Assembly (NCBI GenBank): GCA_019614645.1
Contig: JABWDB010000007.1
Span: forward strand, 6,647,501 to 6,711,500
Length of the DNA: 64,000 nt
Direction of reading: 5' to 3'
Source of the DNA: Stratiolaelaps scimitus
Taxonomy: Eukaryota; Arthropoda; Arachnida; Mesostigmata; Laelapidae
Position 1 is the stretch's first letter; the number at the start of each line of letters is the position of its first letter. The notes below the pieces were generated by a model. It saw only the letters and a list, made by a program, of their open reading frames with translations, made no database searches and was not told the DNA's origin. Positions 23,301 through 36,100 of the stretch are shown piece by piece. A program made the translations under genes and the position numbers.

Positions 23301-26000
23301 GTAACTATCTGGTAGATTGCAAGATACCGCATGGCTGTTGGGTTACGTTGCCCCAACGCGTGGGAATTGCACACTTCAGCCGTTAAGGCTTACCTTGACT
23401 TGATTCAGCTGTAAGAACTGTGGCAATATAAACGTTAACAGTATAAACACATTTGAGAGACTTGTACAGTTAGCTCAGTAACAGGATATTTGAAGGTTTA
23501 CAATGAATCATGAATTTTTTGTGTATCCGTTTAGCATGATGAGATAGAACGGGTCCCACGAGGACGGCCTCGAGCGACTGGTTCAATTTGCAAAACAATG
23601 GCTATGAAGGGTTTCTACCCCTTAGCAATAACAATCACAATAACGGCTTATATACATACGACAGGTGAAGTTGTATACGTCTTTTCCCCTATTGCATTTC
23701 TTACCGGTGTCGCTGTCCACTTCAATGAAGTCTCGGCCACAATTGAGGGACGCATTATTGCGTCTGTCAGGTTTCGAGAGGTCGACCACTGACAGAGCGC
23801 TGAGCTCCACGTGCACCTGAGGGAAAGGGTGTGTCCAAATTGGCGTTAATACATTTCCAAATTCTGACATAATTGGCAATTGGCCAATAGCGGCGCATAG
23901 CTAAGTGCTAAATTGTCTGTATGCCCTAATTGTCCATTCGATGTCTATTGTATCCTTGTGCCGCGAACGCTTTACTCTGGTCAGGCTATCCTCGCTATCC
24001 TTCACTCGAGTCTCGGTTATCGTTGATTAATCGTCACACCAATACGGCACAAGACAACTAAAATTTCACAATTTTAGACAATTGAGCAAAAATTGGGACA
24101 ATTTTAGGCAATTGAGCAAAAATTGAGACCATGAGGCCATCTGTATGAGTGTCTTCCTATGTTCCCCTGATATCTAGTGATATTGAGACCTATCATCGAC
24201 CAATCTTCGGCTAATGTTGAATCTTAAAACGAACTAAAACATTGGCTGCACAGCAATCTACGCCTTACGCATCCCCAATGACCTTGCCTGTAGTTTAATA
24301 GTATTCTCGTTTATCCCGTACGCGGTGTGAGATGGAATTGGGTATGTGCTGGCTGACTTGTCAACCGAAAACGTCTCACCTGGACCTCCTTTTTCGCTAT
24401 TATAATTAGCTGTGTACTGGGTGATTGGAAAATCGTACAACCATATGGTGTTCAGAAAAGTTATGCAACCAACCATATACACTTTATATCGCATGCAAAG
24501 TGTTCAACAACTTTATTCAAAACACGTTTAATTAATTACGTAATTTTACGGAAGGTTGTGCTTATCCTGAGCACTCCATAGGGGTTTTGAGCTGTCAAAA
24601 AAAATTCCGTCATCCCATAAGCTTGCGTCATGTATTACCTTATATGGTATCTGTGTGGCGGTGGTTGCCATATTGTGTCGCTCTTCGAACCTCCGGTATA
24701 TGCTAAATAGACAACAAAAATACCTTGAACCCAAGTGGAGCGTAGACGGTGAAGACGCAGTCGATGTCGACCGAGATGGCAAGGCGAAGCTCTGTCGATG
24801 AGTTGAAGCACATCTCACCAGATGCCGCTGTCAGACTACGATTCGCGCACACCGGTACAACTTCCCATGATAAAGATACGCCTGAAATACGCAAAATGCT
24901 TGATCTTGTGAACTGCCCAAAAACGAGAATAGAATTGGCCAACACTCGGAATAGGAAATACTATGTTTTCGAGTGCACACTGAACCTCTGCAAGGCAAGG
25001 GGTGTTTGTTCCTTTGATTTCAAATTAATTGACCAAGAAAAGATCTACGATTGATTCCAGCTATCGCGAATCCGCTCATGAGTTGTTCTTATATTATTAT
25101 ATATTGGATATATACATATATGTGGTATATATATATCTCCCTGAGCAAGCCACGGAGGGCCAAACCTCCATTGCGGCTTTAGAGGAAGCGTAATGATCTA
25201 TGTGGTCAGGAGTGTATGCGTGTATACCGGCCCTTGCGTGGGGTATGACCGGCCATCTCTCTGTTACTGTAGCTCCAACCGGAGGTGGCCACAATATCTG
25301 AGGATCTGTGGTCTCAGGGGCCTGGTCTATCATCGATCACAGAGTGTCTATCCTGGGGATCTAAAAATCCCGCTCTTGCTTCATGGTCCATTGGCGGAGC
25401 TTTCACCCGGTGGCTGTGCCTGGTGGACTCTAGGAGACCGTAATTCCGTCATCTGTACGTGAAGCTTGGCCGGCTCTGCCGAGGCCATATTGCCGCGAGT
25501 GGACGGTTGCCATGTAGACTACCCGCTAGGAATAGAATACTGCGGGTATCGGCAAAGCTAAATGTCGACCGCGCCACATCGTCCACCCGTCTACAAATAT
25601 GCGGACTTCCCCAGCCAACTTTCGGACTGGAGGGATTTTAAATTAAGACCCATTGGGCTTACTGTGGACAGTTAACGTCAATGATCTTCGCATGTTTGCT
25701 CGATACTGGCAGCAAACAATTGTATTGGTACAGAATTGACAATGGTTGTGCGCTAGAGTGCAAACAGTCTCGTAATATTTTTGATTGCCTTTGTCATCCA
25801 CAATCAATAATAAACTCTAAGCGTTACTTGGATATCCAGCTGAAACACGAGATTGTAAATTAATTCGGAATGTGCTTCCCAACTGCGTCATCTCCTCACA
25901 GCAATGGTTTATCCGTTATCGCCTCCTCGCTTATTGAAAGCAATATGTTTGTCCAGATCCCATGGACCAGATCTCAGCGACATCTCAGTGCTAGCTTCCG
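20301..26000 (-). other. 18-kb intron, middle part
   Basis: Mostly AT-balanced non-coding sequence. It contains a (TA)n at 22829-22849 and a 30-bp tandem duplication at 24068-24127. A 101-codon plus frame at 24749-25054 (GTG start) has an even amino-acid mix but no recognised domain. Nothing else is supported. Confidence 0.45.
24068..24127. repeat. 30-bp tandem duplication (2 copies)
   Basis: Two adjacent copies at 24068-24097 and 24098-24127 start ACAATTTTAG and differ at two or so positions, so the duplication is fairly recent. Confidence 0.88.
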
Positions 26001-27620
26001 AAACGAGTCAGTCCGAAACAGGGTCACAGTAAGTGGTCATCAACGGGCAAGCTCGGCAACGATGTTACATTAGCCGAAAATAGCCCTCGGGATAGACGAG
26101 AGTGCTGCTGGAGGCCGCGGCCATCGCCGGCGAATTCTCCTCAGCGACCAATTTCTCTTCGCTGCCTTTCTACTTTGCGCCCCATCAACATCGCCATTAT
26201 CATACCTCTACGGCTGTTCCTTTGGTTAAACCACAGGCGCGAGTCGTTGCTTTTTGAACAGTCGCAAAAGAAAACAACATCCTGACCTCGAAATTGTTGC
26301 TGACTGTTGATGTCTATCACGGGCGACCGCTGGTGCTACTACGACTTGAATCTTCACTGATATATATATGGCCAAGGGCCGTGTTCATGTAGGTGGATAT
26401 GCATTTGCATAGCTGGTTGCCAGAAGACGAGTCATGCGCAGTTCCGAGCAACTAATTATAGCGGTGACATCGTCGGGTTCCAGCAGCGTATTTACCGTTG
26501 TCTACCCCATGCACGTGGTGCAGTTGCTGTGATTCCCGGCTATCGCTATCGCCGGCTAGTTGTTGCGGTGGGTCCCAGTGAGTGAGGTCGAACGAGGGCC
26601 ACCAGCCGGCGGTCATAATAGTTCCCTGCCGAGTCCTCGTCTCGTAAGAGCTACAGCGCGGTTGGCGCCGCGCCAGGACTTCGTCTGCTCCTCGCCGTCC
26701 CTTTACATCTTGTAGGATGCCCCCGCTTTTTTTTCGATCGCGTCCCAACCTCGCCTACATCGAAACGAAGAATCAGGTCCTTTCCCCGTCGTTATCCGTG
26801 CCAATGGCCTCAAAGTCGCGAGGAGTCACCGTGTCTGTGGGATTGTCCCAGTCACCACCAACCAGCGAACGCGAAATAAGTAGAATATCGCAGGGTGGCC
26901 CTTACTCCCCCTCTTTCTCTCCCTGTTCCTCTCTCGCTCTCTCTCTTTCTTTCTCACACTTGTGACGCGCGGAGACGCCGACAGAGGCGGAAGTCTGGAG
27001 ACAGACCGACCATGACGCCGGTGCGACCTGTTGGGGCCGGGATCCGGCCGACGACCGGCGACCGGCGACCGGCGACCGGCGTCCAGCAGGAGACGGTATC
27101 GAGAATTGAGAATCGCCCTATCTGAAATCATGGCCATCGAAGGTGATGATGGCGGTGAGGGCGGCGTGTGCCGGTGATGAAGGAGGCTGGGGCGTGCTAT
27201 CGGCGGCAATGCCGATTGCAGGAAAGGAGTCCCGTGAGGAAAACGATAACACAACGGAGTTGTCTGTCTGCTTGTCTCACCCAGCCCCTTATTTTGGATC
27301 GTTCAAGGAGAGCGTCTTTTTGGCTGCGGCGTCACTTACGGTCTTCGGTCCAAGGCAATAAAGGCGACCCGATCTAAAAGTGGGTCATCGGCACTTCAAC
27401 CTCTGAGGTTCATACATACGTACAACGCTTTTCACCTTACGTCAGTTGCCATGCGTCACTAGAAGGACATATCGCTACAGTACCGCTGCTGTGGCTTGAG
27501 TTCGTCGACACCGGAGCGAGTCGATCGTGCCTGTCTGCTTGCCTTGTACAAGGATGGGAGGGCTTCGGCTGACATCGACGTGCGAATGACTTCGAGGTCA
27601 ACTGGTTATTAAGGACAATT
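26001..27620. other. GC-rich island with pyrimidine tracts
   Basis: A G+C-rich block with overlapping frames on both strands (minus 26826-27254, 142 codons; minus 26452-26748), a CT-rich tract near 26915-26958 and a 7-bp tandem array at 27053-27080. No recognised protein. A regulatory or untranslated role is as likely as a coding one. Confidence 0.4.
27053..27080. repeat. GACCGGC tandem repeat (4 copies)
   Basis: Four perfect 7-bp units in a row within the GC-rich island. Confidence 0.9.
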
Positions 27621-30585
27621 CAATGTAGAGAATACGAAGAGCCAAGGGGCACAGACCCGACCACGCGAACATGCACTGTCATCAGAATTGCTTTAAAATG
27701 GTCGACTAATGACATAACAACAACAATAATAATACATGTATATTTTATTATTAAAAAAGATAATTAATATTACTTAATAATAATAATAATTCAGGTCAAA
27801 TAATTAAAATGTTGCTACTTTGGGAATATTGTCAAAATGTCTTGTTGTGTCTTTGGTCTCGTAAATCTTAAAAAGGCGATTGTAAGACAATTTGTTGGGT
27901 TGGTCCACTGCATTAATGGAAACCTTTGGACTCGTAAACATTGGTCCTATTTTTCAAACTGGGCATATAAAATTGATACGTTGTCATCAGTTTTGCAATG
28001 AATTTTCGTTGGGCCAACTGGGAAACACAGCACTGTAGTGCATATAACGGACGGAATCATGAGGGCCCTGAGACGAACGAAAGCAACGACCGGACGTTCA
28101 ATCCACTTGTAGACATAGACAACAGTCGGGTGCATCCCTGTTGTATTAGAATTCTAACGAAAATTACAGTGTTGCAGCCACGTCTGATCTAAATAACTCG
28201 AACTGGTAGTAAACAAAATCATTTCTATAACAATTCCTATCCGAGTGTCAGACACGATCATGGTCCATACAGAGCACGCTCTGGAATCGAGTCCTGCACG
28301 CCTACGAGGCAGATAACTATCCGGCCGATCGAGTGGGGTCCGACAACAAGCTCGGGTAAGGCGAACAAGAACGGCAGGAACAAGACAAGTTAAGTGTAAA
28401 TCGAAGCGCAGAGTCGGTCAACAGACCTGCCTCACTGGCTGCCCGGCCGGAATGAGGGCTCTGCCGATCTTCCGCGGTGATGGTTAGGCACGGCGTCTAA
28501 TCCTTCGGCAAACCGTGTTGACCCGCCGCCTTCTCCAGGTCGTCAAGACGATGGCAAACATAGCCACATGGCATCCCTAGTGTGGGGCCTTGATCAGAGT
28601 TTGCAACCGGTGGGCGACACACCAACGACAACCAGAAACCACCCTCGGATAAATAATGCAATACGAAGCAAAGGGAGAAGGCACTGCGGGACAAAGCAGT
28701 CGAGTGCCACATCTGGTACTGTATAGTTTTACATATCTTGCAGCATCTCGCCGATTGCAAGAAGGAAATAGTAAGAAAAATACCCCATTTTCAAAGGAGA
28801 TTCCAAAACCCTGAAATCCAGCCGTTCATTTTTTGTCATCAAATGCTCGCAAATGAAAGTTAACATGATCAAGAGGAACGCTTATACAGAAATTATTATT
28901 GTAGTTTCTTTTCTGAAATTCCCTTCCAATCGAATCCCCCTCGTTCATTTCATACAATGTGACACATTTCTGATCCGGCGAAGGTGGAAATTCAGTGAAA
29001 TGTCGAAATATAACTGAACAGAAGGTCTGCCAATGTTTGTGAGTGTAAAATGATATAATATATTTATTATATAGGGTTTCTAAGCCAGCTTGTATATCTT
29101 CCTTGATATCGATTGCCATCACTAATAAGACGGATGTTCATCTGTTACACAAGGCCTGAAAATCATTGCTCTCTCTATTTGCAGTAATATTAGTACCGTC
29201 AGCCCAGGACCTCAGACCGACAGTAAATTGCCTAATTCCAGTGAAATTATCTAGCGAATTACACAGTGACACTACCAGAAGACTACCGGGTCTAGGCATA
29301 ATAGCTTTCAGCGTCGAAAAATACCGTTGGACGTTGAAATCGAAAATTGTGGAAAAACTGAACGCGTATCAACATACCGAGGACTTCTGCGCAGACTGAA
29401 TGTTCATTCATAATTTCAAATTGTGAGACTCCGATAATTGAGCTCTGTCCATGTGAGTCCACCAGTTAAATCATGTCAATAATCGGGTGCTATAATCGTA
29501 ATCAAGCTAATTGAGTGCGTGATTACGTAACGACACCTATCATTTCTTCTGGTCAGTTGTGTGGATTCGCATGATATCTAACAATGTTGGTTATCCGAGT
29601 GTAGTTATTGATGATCATTCGGAATACAATAACTACAATGTTGGAAATTTAATCAAGAAAAACGTTCTCGAGAAGGCTTCTCACAAACTAACCATGTGCT
29701 ATTACCATGTTGTTATCGAAATTGCGTAGGACACACTTTGCTTGTCTGACACCAAACTGATATGTCTCTACATTTATTCTGGATTCATCATAAAATGGTC
29801 TTATTATAGTGTGTAATTCAGTGCAACTGGCCTGACATTATAGGTGACTGACTGCCCTCTGGCGTTTTGGTGAGTATTCCTCAATGCCTTGAGCAACGTT
29901 TACATGGAGATAGGACACCTCAACTGTGTAAGACCATTCGCTCCGCTAGACCGTGCACATTAAGCGTTAGCCCACACAAAGCTGACAAGTGTAAGGGAAT
30001 ATACAGAGGTATGACTGAACGCGTCGTCGGAACTACTCACCGCTGTCAAAAAAACAGATGATTTTCGTATTGTATGTAGCCGAGTGGACTCAAAGTGTAT
30101 ACTCAATTATTATTATTTTATAGAAACAATATAAAACGGCGAGATGCGACCTCGGCGACGATCGGACACGACACATAATTAACTTAATGCCGGCCCCGGG
30201 GGCGGCTACCTGTATAATTAAACGCTTACCTACGTAAACAACTTGCATGAGATGACTGGTCAATAATCGACACAATGGCGAGATTACTGGTCCTTAATAG
30301 AGTTATTGTTTTCATAATTAAACGTAGTGAAACTAAATTGTTCCCGCATGTTGCTGGTTTAGTGAACACGTGGAGCGCTAACTGACCACGCCCTAGAGGA
30401 TTTGCTTAGTGCTGTAAGAAGTTGTATGTTTTTGCTTTCAAAATAGGGAAAATATGAAGTTTTCTGAGAGAGTAACAACGTGTGGATGTGCCCACCTGTG
30501 GCGAATCTGCTTGCGTTCCTGCCTTCACTGATAGCATCTCACCGTCAAGCAGAGGATTATATCATGGCTTTGAACAGTTCCAGCG

Positions 30586-30632
<47 letters not shown>
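30586..30632. repeat. (TA)n microsatellite, about 45 bp
   Basis: TA alternation with a single ACA interruption, inside the 18-kb intron and just upstream of the candidate plus-strand exon. Confidence 0.92.
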
Positions 30633-30634
<2 letters not shown>

Positions 30635-30712
30635 AGAGAATCTGCCAGTTGATATATGATTCGTTACACAACAACATTTGTGTTCATCGTGGCCTCCTGA
30701 TCCATCTTTCAG

Positions 30713-30878
30713 CGTCGTCACCGGTAGTTCACATTCCCAGCATTCATTCGCGAACGAATTCGCACGCCTCCATACGGCTGTCGTTTTACGGACTGCAGAC
30801 CAGCCCCATCACATTCGTCCCAAAGCGAAATTCCTTAAGCCGGCATCCATCGTGGGACACCCAATTGCAAATGGCGAT
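30713..30878 (+). CDS. Possible plus-strand exon (unrecognised)
   Basis: A 166-bp segment lies between a pyrimidine-rich acceptor (CATCTTTCAG) and a GTAAGT donor. Two of the three frames stay open. The frame ending in phase 0 includes SFANEFARLHTAVVLRTADQ; the one ending in phase 2 includes SIRLSFYGLQTSPITFVPK. No domain is recognised and no partner exon was found, so this may be a decoy splice pair inside the intron of the minus-strand gene. Confidence 0.2.
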
Positions 30879-32537
30879 GTAAGTGTGTGGCTGAGCAAAT
30901 GAGTCAGATGGATCGTGGATCTGGGTACATATCAGAACGGATGTTTGAGCACTGTTGTTCTGCTGGCGGGGAGAATCAGCCGCTCTCTCTGTGGCGATTC
31001 ATGGCTCTCCATCCATGGAACCGTGAAACGGCGAAACATTGTAGTGGGTGGACGCCCTGGGGCAACGGAGTAAGAGCAGCGCCAACAGCGTGAAGGGTCC
31101 GCGACAACAGCGGGTGCGGAGTATGGCCGATCCGTTGGATGGCCAGGGCCAGCTAGGTGGCACAATTAGAGTCGTCCATTGGGTCTGACCGGCCCTGTTC
31201 CCTCGAGGCCTCCCTTTCCGTAACGGTCTTCGCAGACTCTCTTCCGATGTCCGAGCTGCAACGTGGTGCACGGGATGGTATACGGGTTGGGTCGGAGCTG
31301 AACGAAACGTGCGCATCTAACCAACACCAACATCAGCCAATGCCGACCGCCTCGACCAAAGTAACTGTCTGCAGCGCGGCGCCAGTATTGCTGACTGCTG
31401 CGTTAGGCTACCAGAGCTTAACTGAATTAAGCTCCATTAGGAAAAGCGGGCGCCAGTCGGCTCGTGGCAGCGGGGAGGCGGTTGCTTGGTTAGTCGGTCC
31501 ACCGGAGTGGATTTGCTCGTGGTACTCTCTGGTCGGCCGCAGAAAGAGGAGGATAGATAGAGAGAAGGAGGGCGAGATATGAAGCGAGCAAAAACGAGGG
31601 GAAGAGCGCGTGTGGCAACTGCTATTATACAAGAGATACAGGGGAATACAAGAATTCTATTCAAGGGCTTGCAAAGACCACCACCGATCGAAACTTGCAC
31701 GCACTACTTGGTCTACTTGGAACATCTGTATCTTGAAAGGTGTCAGTTCGGAGCGCAACAGAGCGTCTCTGTCTGGTGAATGCGAGGACCACCGTATCAA
31801 ATAAGTCTGGGTACACGGTGGATTCTTAGACATAGCTGACACGGTGCGCAGCTGTGCTCTTCCGATGGATTCTTCTTATAATCCACTGCGCACTACCATG
31901 CAAAAGGGACCCGTTGCTGCGGAGCAAACCCAGCAACAGCGAATGCAGCGGGGGCATAAAGTTCTCGCTGAGATTTGGTGTTGACGACCGTCGTAACGTG
32001 ACTGGAACTCTGAGCATCAGAAGTCCGCCGGGCGTTGCTACTTTTGTGAAGGCGAGGGACGAGAATTCGAATGAGGCAAACGCCAGCTTACCCGTATATT
32101 CGACCTCGGCATAACGGCCGCTACGACTCGCTCATAGGCATTGCTTTACTTTTATGGCCATAGTCGGTAACAGGGTGATCTTTTGTGAGCATACTGCTGG
32201 GTGTGGCAGTTTTACAGATCAGCCTATATCAAAACATATTCTAGATAATCCCTTAAATCAGTATTCCTCAAGGAAAGGTGTTCCGAAGTGGTGTTATATA
32301 TAATATTTTACTAGAAATCCGCCAGTGTCAAGAAAGGCGCCATTCTGGGTGATCCTTGGCGAAGTCGGGCAAGTAGACTCACTCACATTTCAAGGCTAAT
32401 GAACTACAGAGGCGAGGACTACGTGTTTGAAATCGCCCTCGGTGAAGTGGCATGAATATAAGCAAGGCCTCAAAGGACTTGAAGGGAATTCACCCTAGTC
32501 TGTCTAGAAATGGGCAATAGTTAGCCTAAGTACATAC

Positions 32538-32814
32538 CAGCTCCTCCGTCGTTATTATCGAGATCGCTGAGAAAGTCGATAATGAGCTCTCCCGCCAGCG
32601 AGACCATCGTATCAGGGGTCCCTTGACTTTCCTGTACTGGGGCGTCCAGCATCATTTCCGGAATTTCTTTGCCCGCATCTTCTTCCGTCGTTTCGGCCGG
32701 AGGTCCGCAGAGGGTCTTATTGACTTGCGAACCTGCTAAAGGACCTATTCTAAGCAGGTCCCCACATCCCGCACCTAAACTCAACCGGTGAACGGTCAAC
32801 ACCACTCGTTGACC
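32538..32814 (-). CDS. CUB/lectin gene exon: core of second CUB domain
   Basis: This 277-bp exon encodes residues 236-327, with acceptor ACTATTGCAG and donor GTATGT in phase 1. GQRVVLTVHRLSL is the CUB central strand; GAGCGDLLRIG carries Cys3 (252) and the Asp that coordinates calcium in many CUBs. VNKTLCG has Cys4 (271) and an N-glycosylation sequon. ELIIDFLSD is the long strand plus the second calcium-type Asp loop. Between Cys4 and that strand sit about 35 acidic residues (positions about 275-308) absent from most CUB domains. A following glycine codon is completed at the 14.3-kb exon, across an 18-kb intron. Confidence 0.9.
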
Positions 32815-33111
32815 CTGCAATAGTTAGAGAGTAAATATCGCAGCATGCAGAAAGTTAACGGCTGTCTCGCGATCTTGAGGCATCGTGTCGTTGACAACTC
32901 AAGTTTAGTGTATAAATCGACTAAATTTGCTTTAGCATCATGTGTGAGAATAATTTATGAAGATAGTTCAAACCCTAACAATAAGCCGAGGTTAACATGA
33001 GAAGCAAATCCCTAAGCTGAAAATCGTCAGTATCAATCACAAGGAGATAACCTGTGAAGCTGTTTCTACAAGAACTCGACGAAAGAAAATCGCCTCAGCG
33101 TTTACACTTAC
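32815..33111 (-). other. Short intron (297 bp) inside second CUB domain
   Basis: GTAAGT donor and ACTATTGCAG acceptor, phase 0, splitting the CUB domain between NAPQ and GQRV. It contains nothing else. Confidence 0.85.
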
Positions 33112-33196
33112 TTGTGGTGCATTGATTTTGAGGCGACAGTTGAGGCCTGGCGGATACCTCTCAGGGAAGAACGGGCTGGTCCATGAAGCGGATTCG
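33112..33196 (-). CDS. CUB/lectin gene exon: N-terminus of second CUB domain
   Basis: This 85-bp exon encodes residues 208-235. The acceptor is CTCGTTTAG and the donor a perfect GTAAGT in phase 0. The junction codon with the previous exon is TGC, supplying CUB Cys1 at residue 207. The peptide has ESASWTSPFFPERYPPGLNC, with SPFFPERYP as the classical CUB SP.YP motif and Cys2 at 227, then RLKINAPQ leading into GQRVVLTV of the next exon. It is too short to appear as an open frame of note; it was found because the neighbouring exons could not be joined in phase without it. The intron to the next exon is only 297 bp. Confidence 0.88.
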
Positions 33197-36100
33197 CTAA
33201 ACGAGGCGTTACAGCCTAATATTTTTCAGCGGCAGGTCACAGATGATAGACGCACAACAGTTCATATCAGATGGCACCAGGCAGAATATAATGGCACAAC
33301 GAGTCTATGTTATATCATTGCGTCTACATGCATGCATGTCTTTCCTACAGACTATTTGCCAATCATTGTACAATAGGTTGCTGCACGCTACCATAGGCAG
33401 CATACACATCTCTAGCCTACGATTTGCGGGTCTCTCACAATACGCACGAACCACGCGCCGGGGCCTACTAGACGCCGTACAACTCGCAAGCTTGTGTTGT
33501 GTTTGTGTCAGTCGCTTGCGTTTTTACCCCCGCATCGCATAGGGTGGCCGTTATTTTCACTCCCGTTCTAACAAGCTTATTTTACGATAGTCAGCTTTAG
33601 TTTACTATAATGTAACACTGTAGTGCATGGCCACTGAAAGTAGCCAGAGGCAGGAATCGAGTGGCCGTTTAGTAGCGAAGGTTTCTCGCTTCGATCGTCA
33701 CGGGGAGAAACGAGAGGTGAAGCATCCGATATGCCCATAACGAAAGGGGGAATCCAGACTGCGCGGTTCATATTGTCATTGCGACTATTATTACTATTGT
33801 TACTGCTGCTTCTGCCGTTCCTGGGCTCACTGTCGCTGTTGCCTGTGGCTTCTTGATGTCGTGGACACTCTTCAGGCTTGGTTACTTGCTTGGCCAGAGA
33901 GCAATTTGCAAGTAGATTGTGCGGGCAAGTAGCACTCTTTTGGCGCTGGTATTTCCCGCTAGTCCGTCCCCTGCATGTGGTGCAGGAGTCTCCGCCGGCT
34001 GTTTCCGCTTATCGGATCGTTGGCCGCGTCGGATCCGAATTAGCCGGGCGGTTCGCGTCCAATAGGGACAAAACGAGAAGGGGTTCAGTGCCATCAGCGC
34101 GACAACCCACGGACCAGTGTCAGCCAAGCTACTACCGACCTGCCTTCGCGGGTCTGTATGTGGGCGTATATGGGAGGGGACTTTCTCCGTATCTTCTTCT
34201 GCGGCGCTCCAAATCCCATTTCGAGACCTCACAGCGTTAGCACCGACAGGATGGGAAAGAAGTGACTTTTTTCCTGTGTGGACCAAACGGGGAGGAGTCA
34301 TCCTTGGCAAGCTGATGATAGAGAAAGGTGGCGGCTTATCTTCTTCTGCTGTATTTCTTAGTGGGACGATGCTACACAATTCGAATATTGTAGTTCGTAT
34401 TGGCTGCGGTTAGGGTGTGTCTTTGTGAACTGAAGAGGAGCAGAGCATCTAGGGAGAATGGAGCCTTCTTCTTAGCCAGGACTAGGCATCGGGGAAGCCG
34501 TCACCAAGTGGTCGGAAGGTAGCCGAAATGTTGGACGTCTACGGGGCGAAGCAACGGTGGATGAACACGAAGTCGGCGCCATGGACCCACAAAAAGCTGA
34601 CAGCTGACACGGGCAGCATAACAGAGGGGTACGCGCGTACTTGAGGGAACGCTATACGGCGTTAAGCCACTTGGCGCCAGATAGACTTTAGCCATTGCTC
34701 GGCTGGCTAATCACAGTTTCCAGCAAACTAATTTCTCGTTGTGAGGCCAAACGGATAAGTATCGCACAACGTCGAAAGGGGAAAAGCGAACCTGGCAAGT
34801 GGAAGTCGTTGTTGTATAGCTACTGGAGTGATCTCTACAACTCTTTATTAGCACAGCATTGTAGCTCAAGCCAAGCAAATGCATGCAGAGTAAGATAGTT
34901 AGACACGATAGCATCCCTTCGATTACATATATGCATAGAGAGTACAGCTGCTTAACTTAAAACTGCATCGGTCGGAGCTGTTTGTAGGCAAGTATTTCGG
35001 ACAGGACACGTAGTTAGTGGAACGGCTATTGAAACAGCCGAGCTTGATGTGTTAAAAATAGTGACTCCAATCTCTCGGCTTGATCTTTGCTTTGCCCAGC
35101 AATACAAACTAAATGAGAGCGAATATTAGGAAAGAGTAGGATAGCGAGTCTTTAAGAACACCAGACGAGTCGAATGAAATCAACTAAAATCAAGTATAGA
35201 TGTATTATTACAGGAGTCAGGCTCAACATTTTATACCCACACCGAAGTAGCTGGGGATGACCCTACAACCGAGACAGCGGGTTTAGCCAACATCTAAAAG
35301 ATGTTTGGACAATAGGATTCATAGGATATTAACATACCGTGTAAATACACAGAAACAACTGCAGCAAGCGGCAAACGCTGCTATTAAAAATGTCACCAAC
35401 TCTATCGCACTATCTCAATATGATCCCAAGCCTCCGTATGACCAGCTTCAAGAACATAGATTGTGCAAGATACGACTAGTTATTATAGAAACTGCTCAAA
35501 TCCACTCGTAATGCAGCTGGCGGGGGCACTTGGGAGCGACTTCGCCTACTTCGAGAATATATGACCCCTGCGAGGACAATGATTTTCCCAGAACATTTTT
35601 CCTTTTTCAACAATATATAGGTATATGCATTTCAAGATGGCGTTCGCGATAGAGGTACAGAGAATACCGCGAAGAAGAGAGAAGAATCTCACGTTTGTTT
35701 ATGAAAATTTTACAGATGGACCTATTTACATTCGAAAAAATAGCCCGATGAAGAAGAGTGTATTTGTGGATTACGCACATCCCAAGTCCACAAAGGATGT
35801 ATATGTTACACGGCGTAATGAGAGTGCGCAGCAAATTGTGAATTGAAGATTGAATGTAATCTGCACTATTTGAGAAAGAAATAGATATTGATGAATTGCC
35901 GCAAGGATAATAGCAAGAAGCATGCACCTAAGTAAAGAATCTATTGGATGATGTTTGTTGCTACTCGAGATGACTTGGTTGGCTTAATGTAGGCTAAATT
36001 GTCCGAAACTTATATTCGGAGACGTCAGCTGGGTTATTCGGTTTGTACTCATATTGGATACAATACGACATTTATTGACTGATTTTTATGTCATAGTTCA

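Larger units (their letters stand above)
27621..32537 (-). other. 18-kb intron, last part
   Basis: AT-rich up to 30.6 kb with a long (TA)n at 30586-30632. It is then GC-richer to 32.1 kb, with several overlapping open frames (for example plus 31157-31582) that are not recognised. One plus-strand exon-like segment at 30713-30878 is listed separately. Confidence 0.45.

Noticed and set aside
24546..24818. Minus frame with SLWDDGIFFDSSKPLWSA, first thought to be transposase
   Set aside because: The residue order does not follow any transposase I know, and no flanking repeats were seen.
28497..28660. Possible minus-strand exon in the 18-kb intron (GGFWLSLVCRPP)
   Set aside because: It only has a GAG acceptor and no good donor in the needed phase; the flanking exons join directly without it.
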